Part shown: one piece after another, positions 33,870-45,607 of the stretch
How the letters are laid out: the number at the start of each line of letters is the position of its first letter
Numbering within the stretch: position 1 is the stretch's first letter
NCBI GenBank assembly: GCA_029641185.1
Contig: JAPWGK010000005.1
Coordinates: 558,001 to 622,000, forward strand
Length of the DNA stretch: 64,000 nucleotides
Source of the DNA: Pseudofabraea citricarpa
Taxonomy: Eukaryota > Ascomycota > Leotiomycetes > Helotiales > Dermateaceae
Reading direction: 5' to 3'
Program-made: the position numbers and the translations under genes
The notes under the pieces: model-generated
What the model was told of the DNA's origin: nothing
Seen by the model: only the letters and a program-made list of their open reading frames with translations
The model's database searches: none

Positions 33870-35022
33870 TAGGGGCTGGATGCGGTGGGCTTTGAGTTAT
33901 CTGATTCTTACGGACGGTATCACGCTACCGGAAGACGTTAGGCTCAGGAGCTTATTCTAGTAGAACCTTTGGGAGGGTTTCTTTTCATATATTATTATAG
34001 TATATTACACGCTTACGACTACTAGTATAAGTGCTAGTAGACGAGCAAGGCAATTACACGAGGTTATATATCACGTAATAAGGATTATATAAGCTAGATC
34101 GTGCGATCCACCAGTGGTGGTCAATGCTCGTGCAACAGCATTATTATTTTCGCTAAAATACACCAAATTTCGAGAGTTTCAAGTATTTAATACTAAATAT
34201 TACGTAAATAAAAACTTATCTCCTTTGGAAATTAGGCTAATTTATTATATTAAAGCATAAGAATTATCTTAGTTTCTTTAAATCTTTATTAAAAGAGCTA
34301 ATATTAAAGAAGCATATAAATATTATATTTAAACAAAATTTAGGTATATAATCTAGAATCTACAGATAAATCAAGTATTATATTAAGAAAGAGAAAGTTC
34401 GAAATAATAAACTTATAATACTCTTAGGTTTGGGAGTAGAGTTTTGATATATAAAAAACTACTGTTAAATAGGTGAGTTTGAAGCATGCTGTTGCACGAG
34501 CACTGACCACCACTGGTGATCCTAGGATCGAGCGATCCCCTTAGTATGTTAGGATCTTATAATCTAAGACGAGGGCTATATATAAGACTACCACGTCTGC
34601 TATTAAATAAGAGCTTCGTACTTAACTTTCAATAATATCTTTACTTATACTAGCAACTGTCTTCTCTCGTACGTGATATATCTATTTCTTAATCTTCTAA
34701 GGTCTTAACTATCCTATGTTTAGCAAGTAAATACACCACTATTATACTCTAGCGGCTTTTTCTGTTTGTTTAAATTATGCTTCTCTAATATATTTTTATA
34801 ACCTTGATAAGGAGGGACTTAGGGGAGGTGACTTATATATGCTACGCTTACAACATTTCTAGAAGGTTCAAGTTCATTTTGTTGACGTTGTGATGTGCTT
34901 GCCGTTTACTAGTCAAATGATGATGCCTCGCCTAGCCCGGGGGAGCTGATTTTGTAAGCGACTATACGGTCCCTAGGAATATATCAACATTTCTTTTCCT
35001 TAGATGGATTAGCTTCTCGTCC
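33870..35022. other. AT-rich, gene-free stretch holding a MITE-like element
   Basis: No coding region is visible. The sequence is rich in TA and poor in CA/TG from about 33960, a milder version of the pattern in the main island. An inverted-repeat element (listed separately) lies at 34097-34538. A TATATAAG-rich stretch with no frame follows. Confidence 0.5.
34097..34538. mobile_element. MITE-like element with terminal inverted repeats
   Basis: The left end (34097-34140) and the reverse complement of the right end (about 34486-34538) share ACCAGTGGTGGTCA, then one mismatch, then GTGCTCGTGCAACAGCA-type sequence, and an outer GATCG-x-x-CGATCC. The right end has six extra bases (TAGGAT). The repeat includes the palindrome CCACCAGTGGTGG. 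The roughly 345 bp core between the arms is AT-rich and non-coding. Length, TIRs and lack of coding capacity fit a miniature inverted-repeat transposable element. No target-site duplication is clear, and no second copy is seen in the window. Confidence 0.65.
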
Positions 35023-35200
35023 TCATAGGACGGGTGTGCAACTCGGGTTTGTGGACCGGTTCTTTATCTTCTCGGCATATTCGGTGCCCCTGGCAAGAGT
35101 AGCCGTGCATATTACAATACAAGCTTCTATTTCGATAATATGGCCGTAACGTCGATATTTGATATCTTGCCTACTAGCTATTACTTTATAAATCCTAAGC
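35023..35200 (-). pseudogene. RIP-like mutated copy of the small Cys-rich ORF
   Basis: Bases 35052-35165 align without gaps to 21769-21882. By eye most differences are C/T or G/A transitions. The minus-strand reading keeps IKYRRYGHII and ARGTEYAEKI, matching IKYRGCGHVV and TRGTECAEKT of the other copy, with Cys replaced by Arg or Tyr. The Cys ligands needed for zinc binding are therefore lost. Confidence 0.6.
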
Positions 35201-35240
35201 CCAACAGAAAAAGAAATAAGTAGAGCACCGGAATCCATTA

Positions 35241-36740
35241 TCAAAGCGTGGCAACTAATTCCTCCGCTGTCATCTTCTGGTTGTCCACATCGGCGATATC
35301 CGCCTTTGTCCTCTCCAAGTCTTGCTCGTACTGCTCCTTTTGAGCCATTTTCTGCTCGGTGAATTTGTCTATCTCTTCTGTTTCGAAGAATGGCTCTTCG
35401 AGTTGATCCCATTTCTCGTCACTTATGTGATGTCGCAGCTGCGAAAAGGGGACACTATGGCGATGATTGAAACCCCACGAGAGCATCATATGGAGCCACA
35501 TGGCCCCCGAATCCTCGGAACGCCTTACGAGATCAGAGAGTGCTTTCTCCCCCCCCGAGATCTTCTCTTCCTCCTCCTCTAGGACACGTTTGAAAATCTC
35601 TAGGTACCTCTGGTATCGGGCAAGGATCTCGGGGACCTCCTCCTCGTCCAGGTCAGTATCCCAGTTATTTAGTCGATCTTGCAGAAGCCACCACGGTGCC
35701 GAGCCAAACAGCTGGGCCGGTCCGACATATGACCACTCGAAGTCTACTACTCCAACGACGGTTAAGTCCTCCTCGCTTCTAACAATCAAGTTCGCCAGGC
35801 CGAGATCGTCGCAAATAAGTTTAAACGGGCCACGGTCGTAGTCCCGCTCGACGAGATCAGGTATCAGGGATTTCAAGACGCTAAAAGACGCATACTTGGC
35901 TCTACCAGTATATTTTCCACTTACCGAGTTCGGTTGAGAAAGAAGTTGTTTCCAATCCTGTTCAAAGAGGTACTGGAAGTACTCGGTTGTCGTCGAGAAT
36001 CCCTTGCTTCGATCATCTAGACAGAGATCAATTGGTTAGTGTCTTCACGTGATGAATCTAATATTTTGGGGAACGTGAGAAAAGTGTCGTGACGCACCGA
36101 ACGTATTAACTCCTCCAGTCTGTAGGATGTCATGTACCTTGAATGTCAAAGGGCGTATCGGCACGGAGAATCCAGTCTTGAACGATGGCAGACTGCCGAT
36201 TCGATCAAAGTCGAGCTTGAAAAGCTGGAGCAGAATGTAGGCAAGTTGCCTATAGAGAAATTCGATATCGGCATCGCTAATATCCGGTTTGAGGAGCCTC
36301 GTGTCGTTGTTCTTCCTAAGAAGATGATTGAGGCTCACGCCCTCGATAAAGTTCATAATAATAAACGGACCTAAGCCGAGCGGGTTGTCGACAGCAAGAC
36401 CCCAGGCCTTAATGTCCGGGACGGGAATAGCAGTATTCTCGCGGATAAGACTCAATACCTCAACCTCCATAGCAACCTTTTCGTCAGCGTACTCATCGCA
36501 GACGTTACCGACGATAGGGAGGCGGAGCAGCCAGACGGTACCGTCGCTGAAAGCCACCTTTTGACAGACGTTATATCCGCCATGGATAAAGGCGCCCTCG
36601 AGGTGACAGGAGAGCCCATCAGGATGGAAGGTCGACACCCACTCGGGGAGACGGCCGGTTACACGAGCGTCGTTCACTTTGTCGACCCAAAGTTTCGTCT
36701 GAACTCCGTGAATGAGCTCATGACGCTTGTTAACGTTCAT
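35241..36740 (-). CDS. APH-like (phosphotransferase enzyme family) kinase-fold protein, 472 aa
   Basis: Exon 1 is 36740-36098 and exon 2 is 36016-35241; the 81 nt intron has a GTGCGTC donor and a CTAG acceptor. The product is 472 aa, typical for the large fungal phosphotransferase-family group. The N-lobe includes GGYNVCQKVAFSDGTVWLLRLPI and the helix EKVAMEVEVLSLIRENT, then VPDIKAWG and the hinge GPFIIMNFIEG. The catalytic motif appears as KLICDDLGLANLIV, where the His of HxD is Cys, as in this fungal subgroup, and is followed by VGVVDFEWSYVGP, which carries the metal-binding Asp. The C-terminal 100 residues are helical and highly charged (EEEEEKISGGEKAL ... EQKMAQKEQYEQDLERTKAD). The gene is intact although it lies 1.4 kb from the RIP island. 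Substrate is unknown. Confidence 0.88.
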
Positions 36741-37359
36741 GGCATCGTATGAGGCTTTGATTTTTGGCTATGAAGTGACTGAGGAATATGCTTTGCGAAA
36801 AGTTATCTGATCGAGCGAGGAAGCATTGAATTGTGGCGGTGTGTACCTTATGTAAGATCTTAGCTTGTGAACGTGCTGTACGTACCCGCCCCGCCCCCGC
36901 CTATGCCACGGAAATCTTTTTATGGGTGTGGCACGACAAGCGACATGCAATGCAAGCGAGGCAAGGTACCACCAGAGCGAGAATGCATACATGGGGATGG
37001 GGATGGGGATGGGGCACATATTGTGCCCAAAGAGTGACATTTTTCTGAGCGTGCCGCATCGACGAGGACGAAGATGCGGGACACAAGGATTTTTAGTGTA
37101 GCTAGCTCCTGAAAATGCCTCCAAAATTCAAACTTGAGCGAGGGCAAGGGAACCAAGGAACCAAGCATCTCCAAGCACCTTCCAGAGCCGGCCTCTTCCG
37201 ATGTGCAAACTAGAACGGTAATGACTGCGTCGGATTATGAAACTAAAATTGCGTTGTGCGAACGGGAACAGTTGTGCTGTGCTGGTGAAGGAGATATGAG
37301 CCATGGCACAGGTACGGGGCCGGTGGATGGTGTCTCTTTTTGTCTCGGATGGTCGATGT
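36741..37359. other. intergenic with a GGGGAT repeat
   Basis: The stretch holds the APH-like gene promoter on its left and the 3' side of the small charged-protein gene on its right. A hexamer array (GGGGAT, about four copies) lies near 36992-37013. Overlapping frames on both strands are shadows without motifs. Confidence 0.4.
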
Positions 37360-37563
37360 TTACGAGCTACCCTCGCCCTTCTTCTGCTTCTGCTTCTCCT
37401 TGTCCGCTGCCTCCTTCTCTCGTCGCGCAAGGGCTGCCTTGTTCTCCTCGCGCTTGCGCTTGCTGGACGTGGCCGTGTCAACTAGTTGTCCGATGCCGGC
37501 ACTTCCCGTGCTCGCAATCGCGTTGTTGACTTCCTTTCTGGCCTGATCGTCGGCCGAACTCAT
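37360..37563 (-). CDS. small highly charged protein, 67 aa
   Basis: A short frame with an ATG at 37563 and a TAA at 37360-37362. It starts MSSADDQARKEVNNAIASTG, followed by a Gly/Ile/Leu patch (SAGIGQLVDTA) and a long basic-acidic helix rich in Lys, Arg, Glu and Ala (SSKRKREENKAALARREKEAADK) ending KGEGSS. The composition suggests a soluble nuclear or nucleolar small protein with one long helix. I do not recognise a family. The even codon composition and clean start and stop favour a real gene over a chance frame. Confidence 0.5.
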   Translation of the reverse strand: MSSADDQARKEVNNAIASTGSAGIGQLVDTATSSKRKREENKAALARREKEAADKEKQKQKKGEGSS

Positions 37564-38170
37564 GACGGGCGGAAGAAGGTGGAGCGATGGTTGCGAGAGC
37601 GGTGGGTGTGTGTGTGTGACTATTTGCTGATTGGGGCGGGGCCAGTGTTTGAAAATGATGAAGATTGTGAGTGTGACGCAGTTAAACTTGGTCTGTTATA
37701 TAGGTAATTGCAATGTACATGTTATGAACTGATCTGTGAGACTCCAACTTGAGCCTCGTTACTGCAGGCAACTCGAAAAGACTTGAGTCGTCACTGCCCC
37801 GCCTTTCACGCGGGGCAGTCCCGATTGGCGCAAGGGTTCCTTATCTTTCCCCACCTGTTCTGCAGAAGTATTCCCCCGCTGAATATAAATGTCCGTCACG
37901 ATATTTATAACACCATGCCCGCACGGGCCCTATTATACATCTTCAGCTAATGGAAGCTATCAAAAGCACCTGATACTCCCCAATTCGGGGATATCGACGA
38001 GTTTTAGGGGTGATGTTACCCAGGTCTCCACTGACATTTATCATAATTCATCCAAGTCCCACACCTACCCCGCAGAAATGACGTCCGTCCAAATGTGGCA
38101 ATCCAACAAGATAAAGACCCACCTTTATCCCCTCAAGTGGTAACTCGCTTCGTACTTTAGTGCGGCGCTA
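37564..38170. promoter_or_regulatory. intergenic up to the edge of the RIP island
   Basis: Normal-composition DNA containing the promoter of the small charged-protein gene and an unassigned stretch ending where base composition drops sharply at about 38.17-38.2 kb. A frame at 37889-38143 (plus) has no motif. Confidence 0.4.
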
Positions 38171-38450
38171 GTTAGGGATAATAAACAGGGTTCAAACGAG
38201 CTAATTATAGTACAAATATTAACGAATTCTCCCCTAACTTTTATTGAAATTAACGCTTTATATAAAATAACTAGAAATAATTACTTTTTAAATAAAAAGG
38301 AATATTATATTATTTATAGTTATATTAAGTATTTTTCCTCTAAGTTTCACGTACTTTATTATCTAATATTTTACCTAGAATCCTTCTCTTTAGTAGAGGC
38401 TCTCTATATATTAAAAAAAGAGTCTTTCTTATATAATAAGTATAATTATT
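38171..38450 (-). mobile_element. piggyBac-like transposon, transposase C-terminal end and one terminus
   Basis: The left piece of the split DNA transposon. Read on the minus strand from 38450, the frame continues that of the piece at 45608-46130 once the chromovirus and one TTATT copy are removed, giving a basic, Tyr/Arg/Lys-rich tail that ends at stops near 38340. Cys and His codons of the tail have probably become Tyr codons. The element's outer end reads GTTAGGGATAATA at 38171-38183, which pairs with the other terminus. Confidence 0.6.
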
Positions 38451-38632
38451 TATAATAGCGATTTTATTACCTAACTAATTAGTTAGCTAGCGTATATATT
38501 ATCGCTATAATATTACCTGGTAATTAGGCCGCGTCCGGCCTATATATATATTTTAAGGGTAGATTCCTCTTCCTTCCTTAGAGATAAATTATATTATAAT
38601 ATTATAATATTTTACTTATAATTACCCTTATA
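38451..38632 (+). repeat. 5' LTR of the chromovirus
   Basis: 182 bp, aligned without gaps to 45426-45607. It contains GTCCGGCCTATATATATATT, a probable promoter-like TATA block, and starts TATAATAGCG, from an ancestral TGTAATAGCG-type end. By eye most differences between the two LTRs are transitions. Confidence 0.85.
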
Positions 38633-39961
38633 TTTTTTATCTTTTTATCCCTTAGGAGAATAACTTATTATAATTATACGGACTTAACACGGAATTAATT
38701 TGAAATCGAAATAATATCGTAAAATAAAGTTAATAGCTTAGCTATTTAATCTTAAGTTATTACTTACTCTTAATTAATTAACCTAAGTAATAAAAAGGAA
38801 AAAGAATAAAACTAAAGCGATAGCGACCTTATCCTAGTTTTATCTACTAGTAATAATAAAGATAAAAAGACTACGGAATTAATACGACGAATCGATATTA
38901 CTAAGGCGAATACGAAACAGAAGCGTAAAGCTTTTGCTACGATTAAAGCGAAAAAGGAAGTTATAAAAAGGAGAATAAAGGAATTATAATATTTAGAAAA
39001 AAAGTAATAATACTTAGATACTAAGCTTAGGGGGCTACTTAGTAATATAAATAAGGGAAAAAGTCTCCTAATAAAAAAGATACTAGTATTTATCTGGCCC
39101 CGGAGTAATAATACTTATAAAAAAATACTTAATAAGATAAAAGATAAAAAGAAGAAAGAAAAATACTTATAAAAGCGTAATAAGAGACTATTAATTAAGC
39201 TTCGGGATCTTCTTACTTATAAAAGCAAGAGCTTTTAGGAAATATAATCCTTTATAAGCGCTACGGAACTTCGGTTTAGAATCGATAATAATAACCGATT
39301 TATTAATAATATAATACGAATTAGTTATTATATAATAATATTCGTAAAAACCTTAGTAGCAAAATAAAAATAACTCGATTAATACGTAAGTATTAAAACG
39401 CTCGACTAAGAAAGTTTTAAGGAATAAATATTCGACTTTATATAAGATAAAAGTAACCGTACTTTTAACGCTACTAATAAATATAAGTAAGCTTAGTAAA
39501 GATCCGGGTAATTTATTAATAAATTTACTAGCTACCTTAATAATTTAGAATTAAAATTAACTATTACTAATAATTATAATAAGAAGGATATATTTTATAA
39601 TAAGTTAATACTAGAACTTAAAATAAGTATAATTATATATAATAAAATACCTTAAACTTATATTAGACTTATATAATTAGCGACCCGGATTAAGAATATC
39701 TAAAAACTCTTTTTAAGGTAATCTAATAATAAATTACCTAGCTATAATTACTTTAATAAAAACTCGTATAAGAATCGACTTAACTAAAATTATATTAGAC
39801 GAAATAACTAATATAATAATAATAATAAGAGGGTAACGCTTACTTATAAAGTAAATAATACGCTTATTACTAGTATTAACTTAAGAACTTACTAGAATTA
39901 TAATAAGATTAGATATTTAGCCTAGGCTTATATAAAGCTAAAAAGAAACTTAATAATAAGA

Positions 39962-40003
39962 TATTATAAGTATAATTAAGAAGGTTATACTCGACCTAAT
40001 TAC
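39962..40003 (+). pseudogene. Gag zinc-knuckle relic
   Basis: The frame reads YYKYN*EGYTRPNY. Replacing Tyr by Cys or His at the ligand positions gives the CCHC spacing C-x2-C-x4-H-x4-C of retroelement nucleocapsid knuckles. TGC/TGT to TAC/TAT and CAC/CAT to TAC/TAT are exactly the changes RIP makes at TG and CA, so all four zinc ligands have been lost the same way. Confidence 0.75.
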
Positions 40004-40734
40004 CTAAAATAATTAGGCTAAGGAAAAGATTAAGCCCTAGGGATAATATAATATCGCTTCGTATAAGCTTAATATAATATCTAATACGCTAAAGACTAAT
40101 TATTCTTATTTAGATTACTAATATTAATAGAAACTAGAGGACGAAATAAGCTCTTATTAATAATAAAACCGAGGCGAATTATATATAATAAAGCCTTACT
40201 ACTAAGTATAAATAAATACTAATAAATAATAAAGATAAGAAGCTAATTATTATTAACGGTTAAGAAATTTAGACTTATAATAGCTATAAAATTAATATAA
40301 AGACTACTAATAATAAAGACGATATAATTATATACTAGTAATATTTTATAACTTACGACTTTAACCTTCCTAAAGTTAATATTATTCTAGGATATTTATA
40401 GTTAATTATAATAAACCTATAAATTAATTAGGCTAAGAGAACCTAGTTATACTAAAAGCTAGGTATTATTTAGATTATTATCGCCTTAAAATTTATTAAG
40501 TTCTTATAATAAGAAGTATTTATAAGTTATCTTATAATAATATTAGCGCTTTATTATAAGAGGATTAAGGCGCTTATATAAGCGTAACTACTTATAATAC
40601 CCCCGGCTTATAATAAATATAATAATATTTTTAATAATATAATTATCTTTATACTCCTATAATATTATCTTATAAAATATAAGATTAACCTAATAAAAGG
40701 TAAGAAACTATTATAAGAGCTTATTTATATACTT

Positions 40735-41500
40735 TTAGAACTAAAACTTAAGGTATTATAAGAGTATCTTAATATTATTATAATCTAAGGCTAGATTTAG
40801 CGCTCGACTAGCCTAGTAAAAGCCTCGATTATATTTATCCCTAAAAAAAATAAAAAACTTCGACTTTATATAAATTATAAAAAGCTAAATTAAGTAACTA
40901 TTAAAAATCGTACTCTCTTATTACTAATTAAGGAAACTCTTAATAAGTTACGTTATACGAAGCTATTTATAAAACTCGATCTAAAAGATATATATTATTA
41001 GATTCGGATATAATCTAGAAATAAATAGAAAATAACTTTCTAAACCTAATATAAGTATTTCGAATATACGATTATATTATTTAGATTATTAAACGTACCC
41101 GCTACGTTCTAGGTATATATTAACTAGGCTTTCTTAGGGCTAGTTAATATAATATATATAATTTACCTTAATAATATCCTAATATTTTTAGAAGACTTAA
41201 ATCGGTACGAATTTATAATAAAAAAGATCTTAAATCGCTTACGAACCTATTAACTTTATATTAACCTTAAAAAATATAAATTTAATATTAATAATATAAA
41301 ATTCCTAGGTTATATTATAAATACTTATAAAATCGTTATAAATCTAAAACGTATTAAGATAATTAAAAAATAACCTACTTCTTATAATATTAAGGATATA
41401 TAAGTATTTTTAGGGTTTATTAATTTTTACTAGCGTTTTATTATAATATATTTAAGGGTAGCCTAGGAGTTATTTAACCTCCTAAAAAAGTTAATAAAGT
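40735..41500 (+). pseudogene. chromovirus reverse-transcriptase relic
   Basis: One plus-strand frame keeps the Ty3/Gypsy reverse-transcriptase order: a primer-grip-like start (STSLVKASIIFIPKKN), KLRLYINYKKLN, LLLLIKETLNKL, the catalytic-strand region KLFIKLDLKDIYY, later IIYLNNILIF (from the YxDD strand, Asp now Asn) and FLGFINFY. Stops interrupt it at former Gln, Trp and His/Arg sites. The RNase H relic follows to about 42.0 kb, including TDILGITTTSILI. Confidence 0.82.
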
Positions 41501-42479
41501 CTTTTAAAATAATAATTCGAGTATACTAAGCCTTTAAAACTCTTAAAGCTAAATTCCTAGTAACCCTAATACTAAGGTATTTTAATCCTACTTTACTAAT
41601 TAAAATAAAAACCGATATATTAGGAATAACTACTACTAGTATATTAATATAATTATTTTATAATAGAAAATAATATCTAATTACTTTTTATTCTTATAAG
41701 TTCTCCTTAGCCGAATCTAACTATAAAACCTATAATACTAAGTTACTAGTAATAGTTTTAGGTTTTAAGTAATAAAGTTATTACTTTTATAATACTCCTA
41801 AGATAATAATAATACGGATCGACTATAATAATCTTAAATATTTTATAACTAAGAGAATATTAAACGAGCGTTAAAGCTATTAGACCGAAAAGCTAGCCTA
41901 GTATAATTTCGTACTAGAATATAAGCTAAGTAAAACTAACCTAGTAGATAGCTTATTATAAAAGCTTAACTATAAGTTAATAGTCGAAGAAATAAAGTAA
42001 AAGATAAAGATATTATTATCCTTATATATAAAGTTATAATATATAACCTAAGGTATTATTAGAATAATTATAAGAAACCTCTAGCGCTAATAAGAAAACT
42101 TAGGGCTTAAGTAACCCGAAATTAATAAGATATTAGAGCTAAAGGATAATCCTAATTTCCTAATAAAAAAGCTAATACGAAATTATAATAAAGACGTTAT
42201 TATAAAGCGTCTTAAGTTTACTACTAGTACTACTAGTTATAAATAATACGTATTATAAGCGGTTACTAATAAGATATTTCGTTCTAAAATAACATACGGC
42301 TTATTAATAAAAATAATACGAGATATTCTTTTTTAGTTATAAAAGACCGACTTTTTTATAACTAAGAAACGTTTTAAATTACTACCTAAAGGGGTTAATA
42401 CTAGGGTAAAGAAAGCTAAATAAAAAATAAACCCTAAGAGGTTATTTTATTATAACTAATATATTTACGTACTAGTAAA

Positions 42480-43500
42480 AGCTATTATCCGGGCCGAAAT
42501 CCTTATAATATATTATAATAACTTATACGCTAAGTATTTTAGGTTTAAAAGAATATTAAAGCTAATATATAAGTTATACTTCTAATAAGACTTATAATAT
42601 AACATAAAAAACTATATATAAACTTATAAGATATACTAATAAATAAAATTAAGGTAATATTACTTATATAATAAGCTTATATCGCTTTTAGTTTTAACTA
42701 GATTATAATAAGAGATTATAATAAACTTTATTACTAGGTTATCCTCTAATAAATAATAAGAGTATATATATAACTTAGTACTAATAGTTATTAATAGATT
42801 CTTAAAGATAGCCTAGTATATTCTTATTATAAAAAAGATTAATATATTAGAGTTAATAGAGATTTTTATTTCTTAAATCTAAAAAGATTTTAGGATTCCT
42901 AAAAGTATAACCTTCGATCGTAACTTATAGTTTATTAGCGAGTTCTAGGATACTATTATATTCTACTTATAAGTTTAACGTTAGCTTAGTATTACTTTTT
43001 ATCTATAAACTAATAATTAAATAAAAAGGTAAAATTAAACGTTAAAGTAATACTTATATACTTATTATAACTTTAGATAAATTAATTAGACTTCGAAACT
43101 TACTCTCGCTAAATATACTTATAATAATATAAAATATAAGAGTACGAGATTATCTCTCTTTCGGGCCTTATACGAATTCGAATTAACGTTAGAAATAAAT
43201 ATTAGGGACGTTATTATAAATAAAAAGGTAATATATATTATAAAAAAAAAAATTAAGGAAATCGAGACTAAATAAAACGAGCTTAAAACTTAACTCGAAG
43301 TTATAATATTAAGATAAAAGAAGTATTATAATAAAAGGTATAAACCTATAAAGTTTATTATTAGATAATAAGTAATATTATTAATAAAAAATATCTGGTA
43401 ACTAAAGCCTAATAAGAAACTTACTAATAAATACTAGGGATCGTTTAAAATCCTAGAAGTAATTAATACGTATACGTAAGCTTACTAATTAAAGCTCCTA
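42480..43500 (+). pseudogene. chromovirus integrase relic
   Basis: The plus-strand frame carries the integrase core pattern: a start equivalent to the zinc-binding HHCC region, then INFITRLSS, LVLIVINRFLKIA (first catalytic Asp region), FRIPKSITFDRNL (second Asp retained in SITFDR), and KQYLYTYYNFRQINQTSKLT (catalytic Glu region altered). A C-terminal GPY-like segment (KLTNKYQGSFKILEVIN) follows. The order and spacing are those of Ty3/Gypsy integrases. Confidence 0.75.
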
Positions 43501-43619
43501 AAAAGACTACGAATATATAATATATTTTATATTTTATTATTAGAATTATATAATAATCGAAATAATATTATTATAAACCCGGAATCTTATAATATTAATA
43601 ATTATAAGGAATAAGAAGT

Positions 43620-43770
43620 TAAGTTAATACTTACTTACTAAGAAACAAAGAAAAAGTAAAAGTACTTAGTCTAATAAAAGAGTTATTTTATAATAAACGA
43701 TACCTAGGAACCTATAAAGAATATAATAAACGCTAATAAATTAGTAACTAAATACCTTAGTATAATATAA
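43620..43770 (+). pseudogene. chromodomain relic at the integrase C-terminus
   Basis: The frame reads KYLV**KSYFIINDT*EPIKNI, matching the chromodomain core KYLVxWKGYxxxDxTWEPxxNL with each Trp codon turned into a stop by G-to-A change. Chromodomains guide such elements to methylated-histone heterochromatin. The downstream helix NANKLVTKYL is also recognisable. Confidence 0.78.
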
Positions 43771-45425
43771 GAACTAATTATAATTAGATTAAAGAGAAAA
43801 CGTAAAATATAAGTATTATTATTAGAGGAAATAAACTTTAGTATAAAAACCTTATCTAATAAGAAGTTATAATAAATCCGTATTATATTTATAATAAACT
43901 CCTAATAAAATCTTATAAAATATATAAAATCTTAAAACTTATATTAATAAAATAATAAACTTAAGGTATAATTATAATAAAGAACTTAATATAAATATAA
44001 GTTATAATATTAGATTAATTTTAGTAAATAATAATATATAAAATAAAAAAAAGTTTTATTTTATTAAAGAAACTTAAAACTAAAAAACCTAAACTCCTAG
44101 GTATCTTATCCTAAAAACGCTACGGAAAATATATAGAAATATAATATATTCCTTTAACTTAAGGTTTTTTAAGTTTAAGTTTCTTTTATAATATTAGTAA
44201 CTTTTATATTTTTAGTTATAAGTTATTTTAATATACCTCGATTTATTTTCGTATTAAGTTTCTTAGCGATTTTCTACTTAATTTTATCCTAGGGATTTTA
44301 GTTTATCTTAAACTTAAAACGCTTTTTTATTATTAGTAATTTTATAAGCTTACGTCTCTTATAAGAGGTAATAATAAACTCGGGTTTTTCTAAAAGTTCG
44401 CGCTCGAAAATAATAGAAAAACCTTTTACTTTAATAACTAGATCCGGATTTATATTAGCCTTAATACGAATTAGCTATAATTTTACTAGGGATAAGATAA
44501 AAACTTATAATAAAAAAACGTAAAAGGCGATTTATTTCTTATATTTTAAGGAGAATTATATAAGTTATCTCTAATTTAGTCTTAGGAGCGATCTTTTCTA
44601 CGGATTTCTTTTAGCTAATAAGATTAATAATAATATTTTATACGGCTTTACGAAAAATAAAAATTAGATTTTTCTTATATTTAATAATAAAACTTAGGAT
44701 AATACGAACTAAATTAATTATTCTAGGGAGAACTTATAGAAGTTAGTAGCGAATCTAAGGCGAATTAAGGACGAATTAAGAGTAACTACTTACTAGGGTA
44801 TACTTTTATTTATTAATATAATAATAATAATCGTAAGAATTAGACTTAGGGTTAAATTAAACGTATTTTATAAGGTTAATAAACTTCGAAAGATAAATTA
44901 TATAATATATATAAATCGTACGTATAAGATCCAAAGAAATATTATATAAGAATTATTACGAAAATATAATAGTTAATAGGATAAGAGCTTCTTATTATAT
45001 ATTTATATTACTAAAAGTAATAATTAATATTAGAAATATTATAAATATAATAAGAAAAGAATATAAGAAATAAGGATTTAATCTTATTATTAGGGAAAAT
45101 TATCGCGAATATTTATAAAAGAAAAAGAAAGAAAATAAGAAAAATAAGAGATATTTATATTTATAAGAAGAAATCTTTTATTAGTATATTTTTATAATAT
45201 AAGGTTAAGAATATATAAATTATAATATTAGAATAAATATCTTACTAGGATAATTTAATAAATTCGTATAAGAGGACTTACGAAAAATAACCGAACGAAG
45301 AAATTATAAATTATTAAATTTCTAATAAAAGATATTATATTAGACTTATATATTTCTCGCGTATTACCTAAGAGTAAATTTATTAAATAAGGTCGTAAGA
45401 ACTCGATTATAAAAGGGGAGGTAAT

Positions 45426-45607
45426 TATAATAGCGGTTTTATTATCTAACTAATTAGTTAGCTAATATATATATTATTATTATAATATTATCTAGTAATT
45501 AGGTCGCGTCCGGCTTATATATATATTTTAAGAGTAGATTTCTCTTCCTTTCTTAGAGATAAATTATATTATAATATTATAATATTCTACTTATAATTAC
45601 TCTTATA
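45426..45607 (+). repeat. 3' LTR of the chromovirus
   Basis: 182 bp, partner of 38451-38632. A purine tract AAAAGGGGAGG at 45411-45421 lies a few bases upstream and is a good polypurine tract for plus-strand priming. It is followed directly by the TTATT target duplication. Confidence 0.85.

Larger units (their letters stand above)
38451..45607 (+). mobile_element. RIP-degraded Ty3/Gypsy chromovirus, full length
   Basis: A 7157 bp LTR retrotransposon with 182 bp LTRs and a TTATT target duplication on each side (38446-38450 and 45608-45612). Order on the plus strand: a Gag-like region with a zinc knuckle near 39.96 kb, reverse transcriptase near 40.75-41.45 kb (IIFIPKKNKKLRLYINYKKLN, KLFIKLDLKD), RNase H after it, integrase near 42.5-43.4 kb, and a chromodomain-like end at 43.62-43.76 kb. 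RT-before-integrase order plus a chromodomain defines the chromovirus branch of Ty3/Gypsy. All frames are broken by stops at former Gln, Trp and Arg codons. The expected TG...CA LTR ends have become TA...TA by RIP. Confidence 0.88.
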
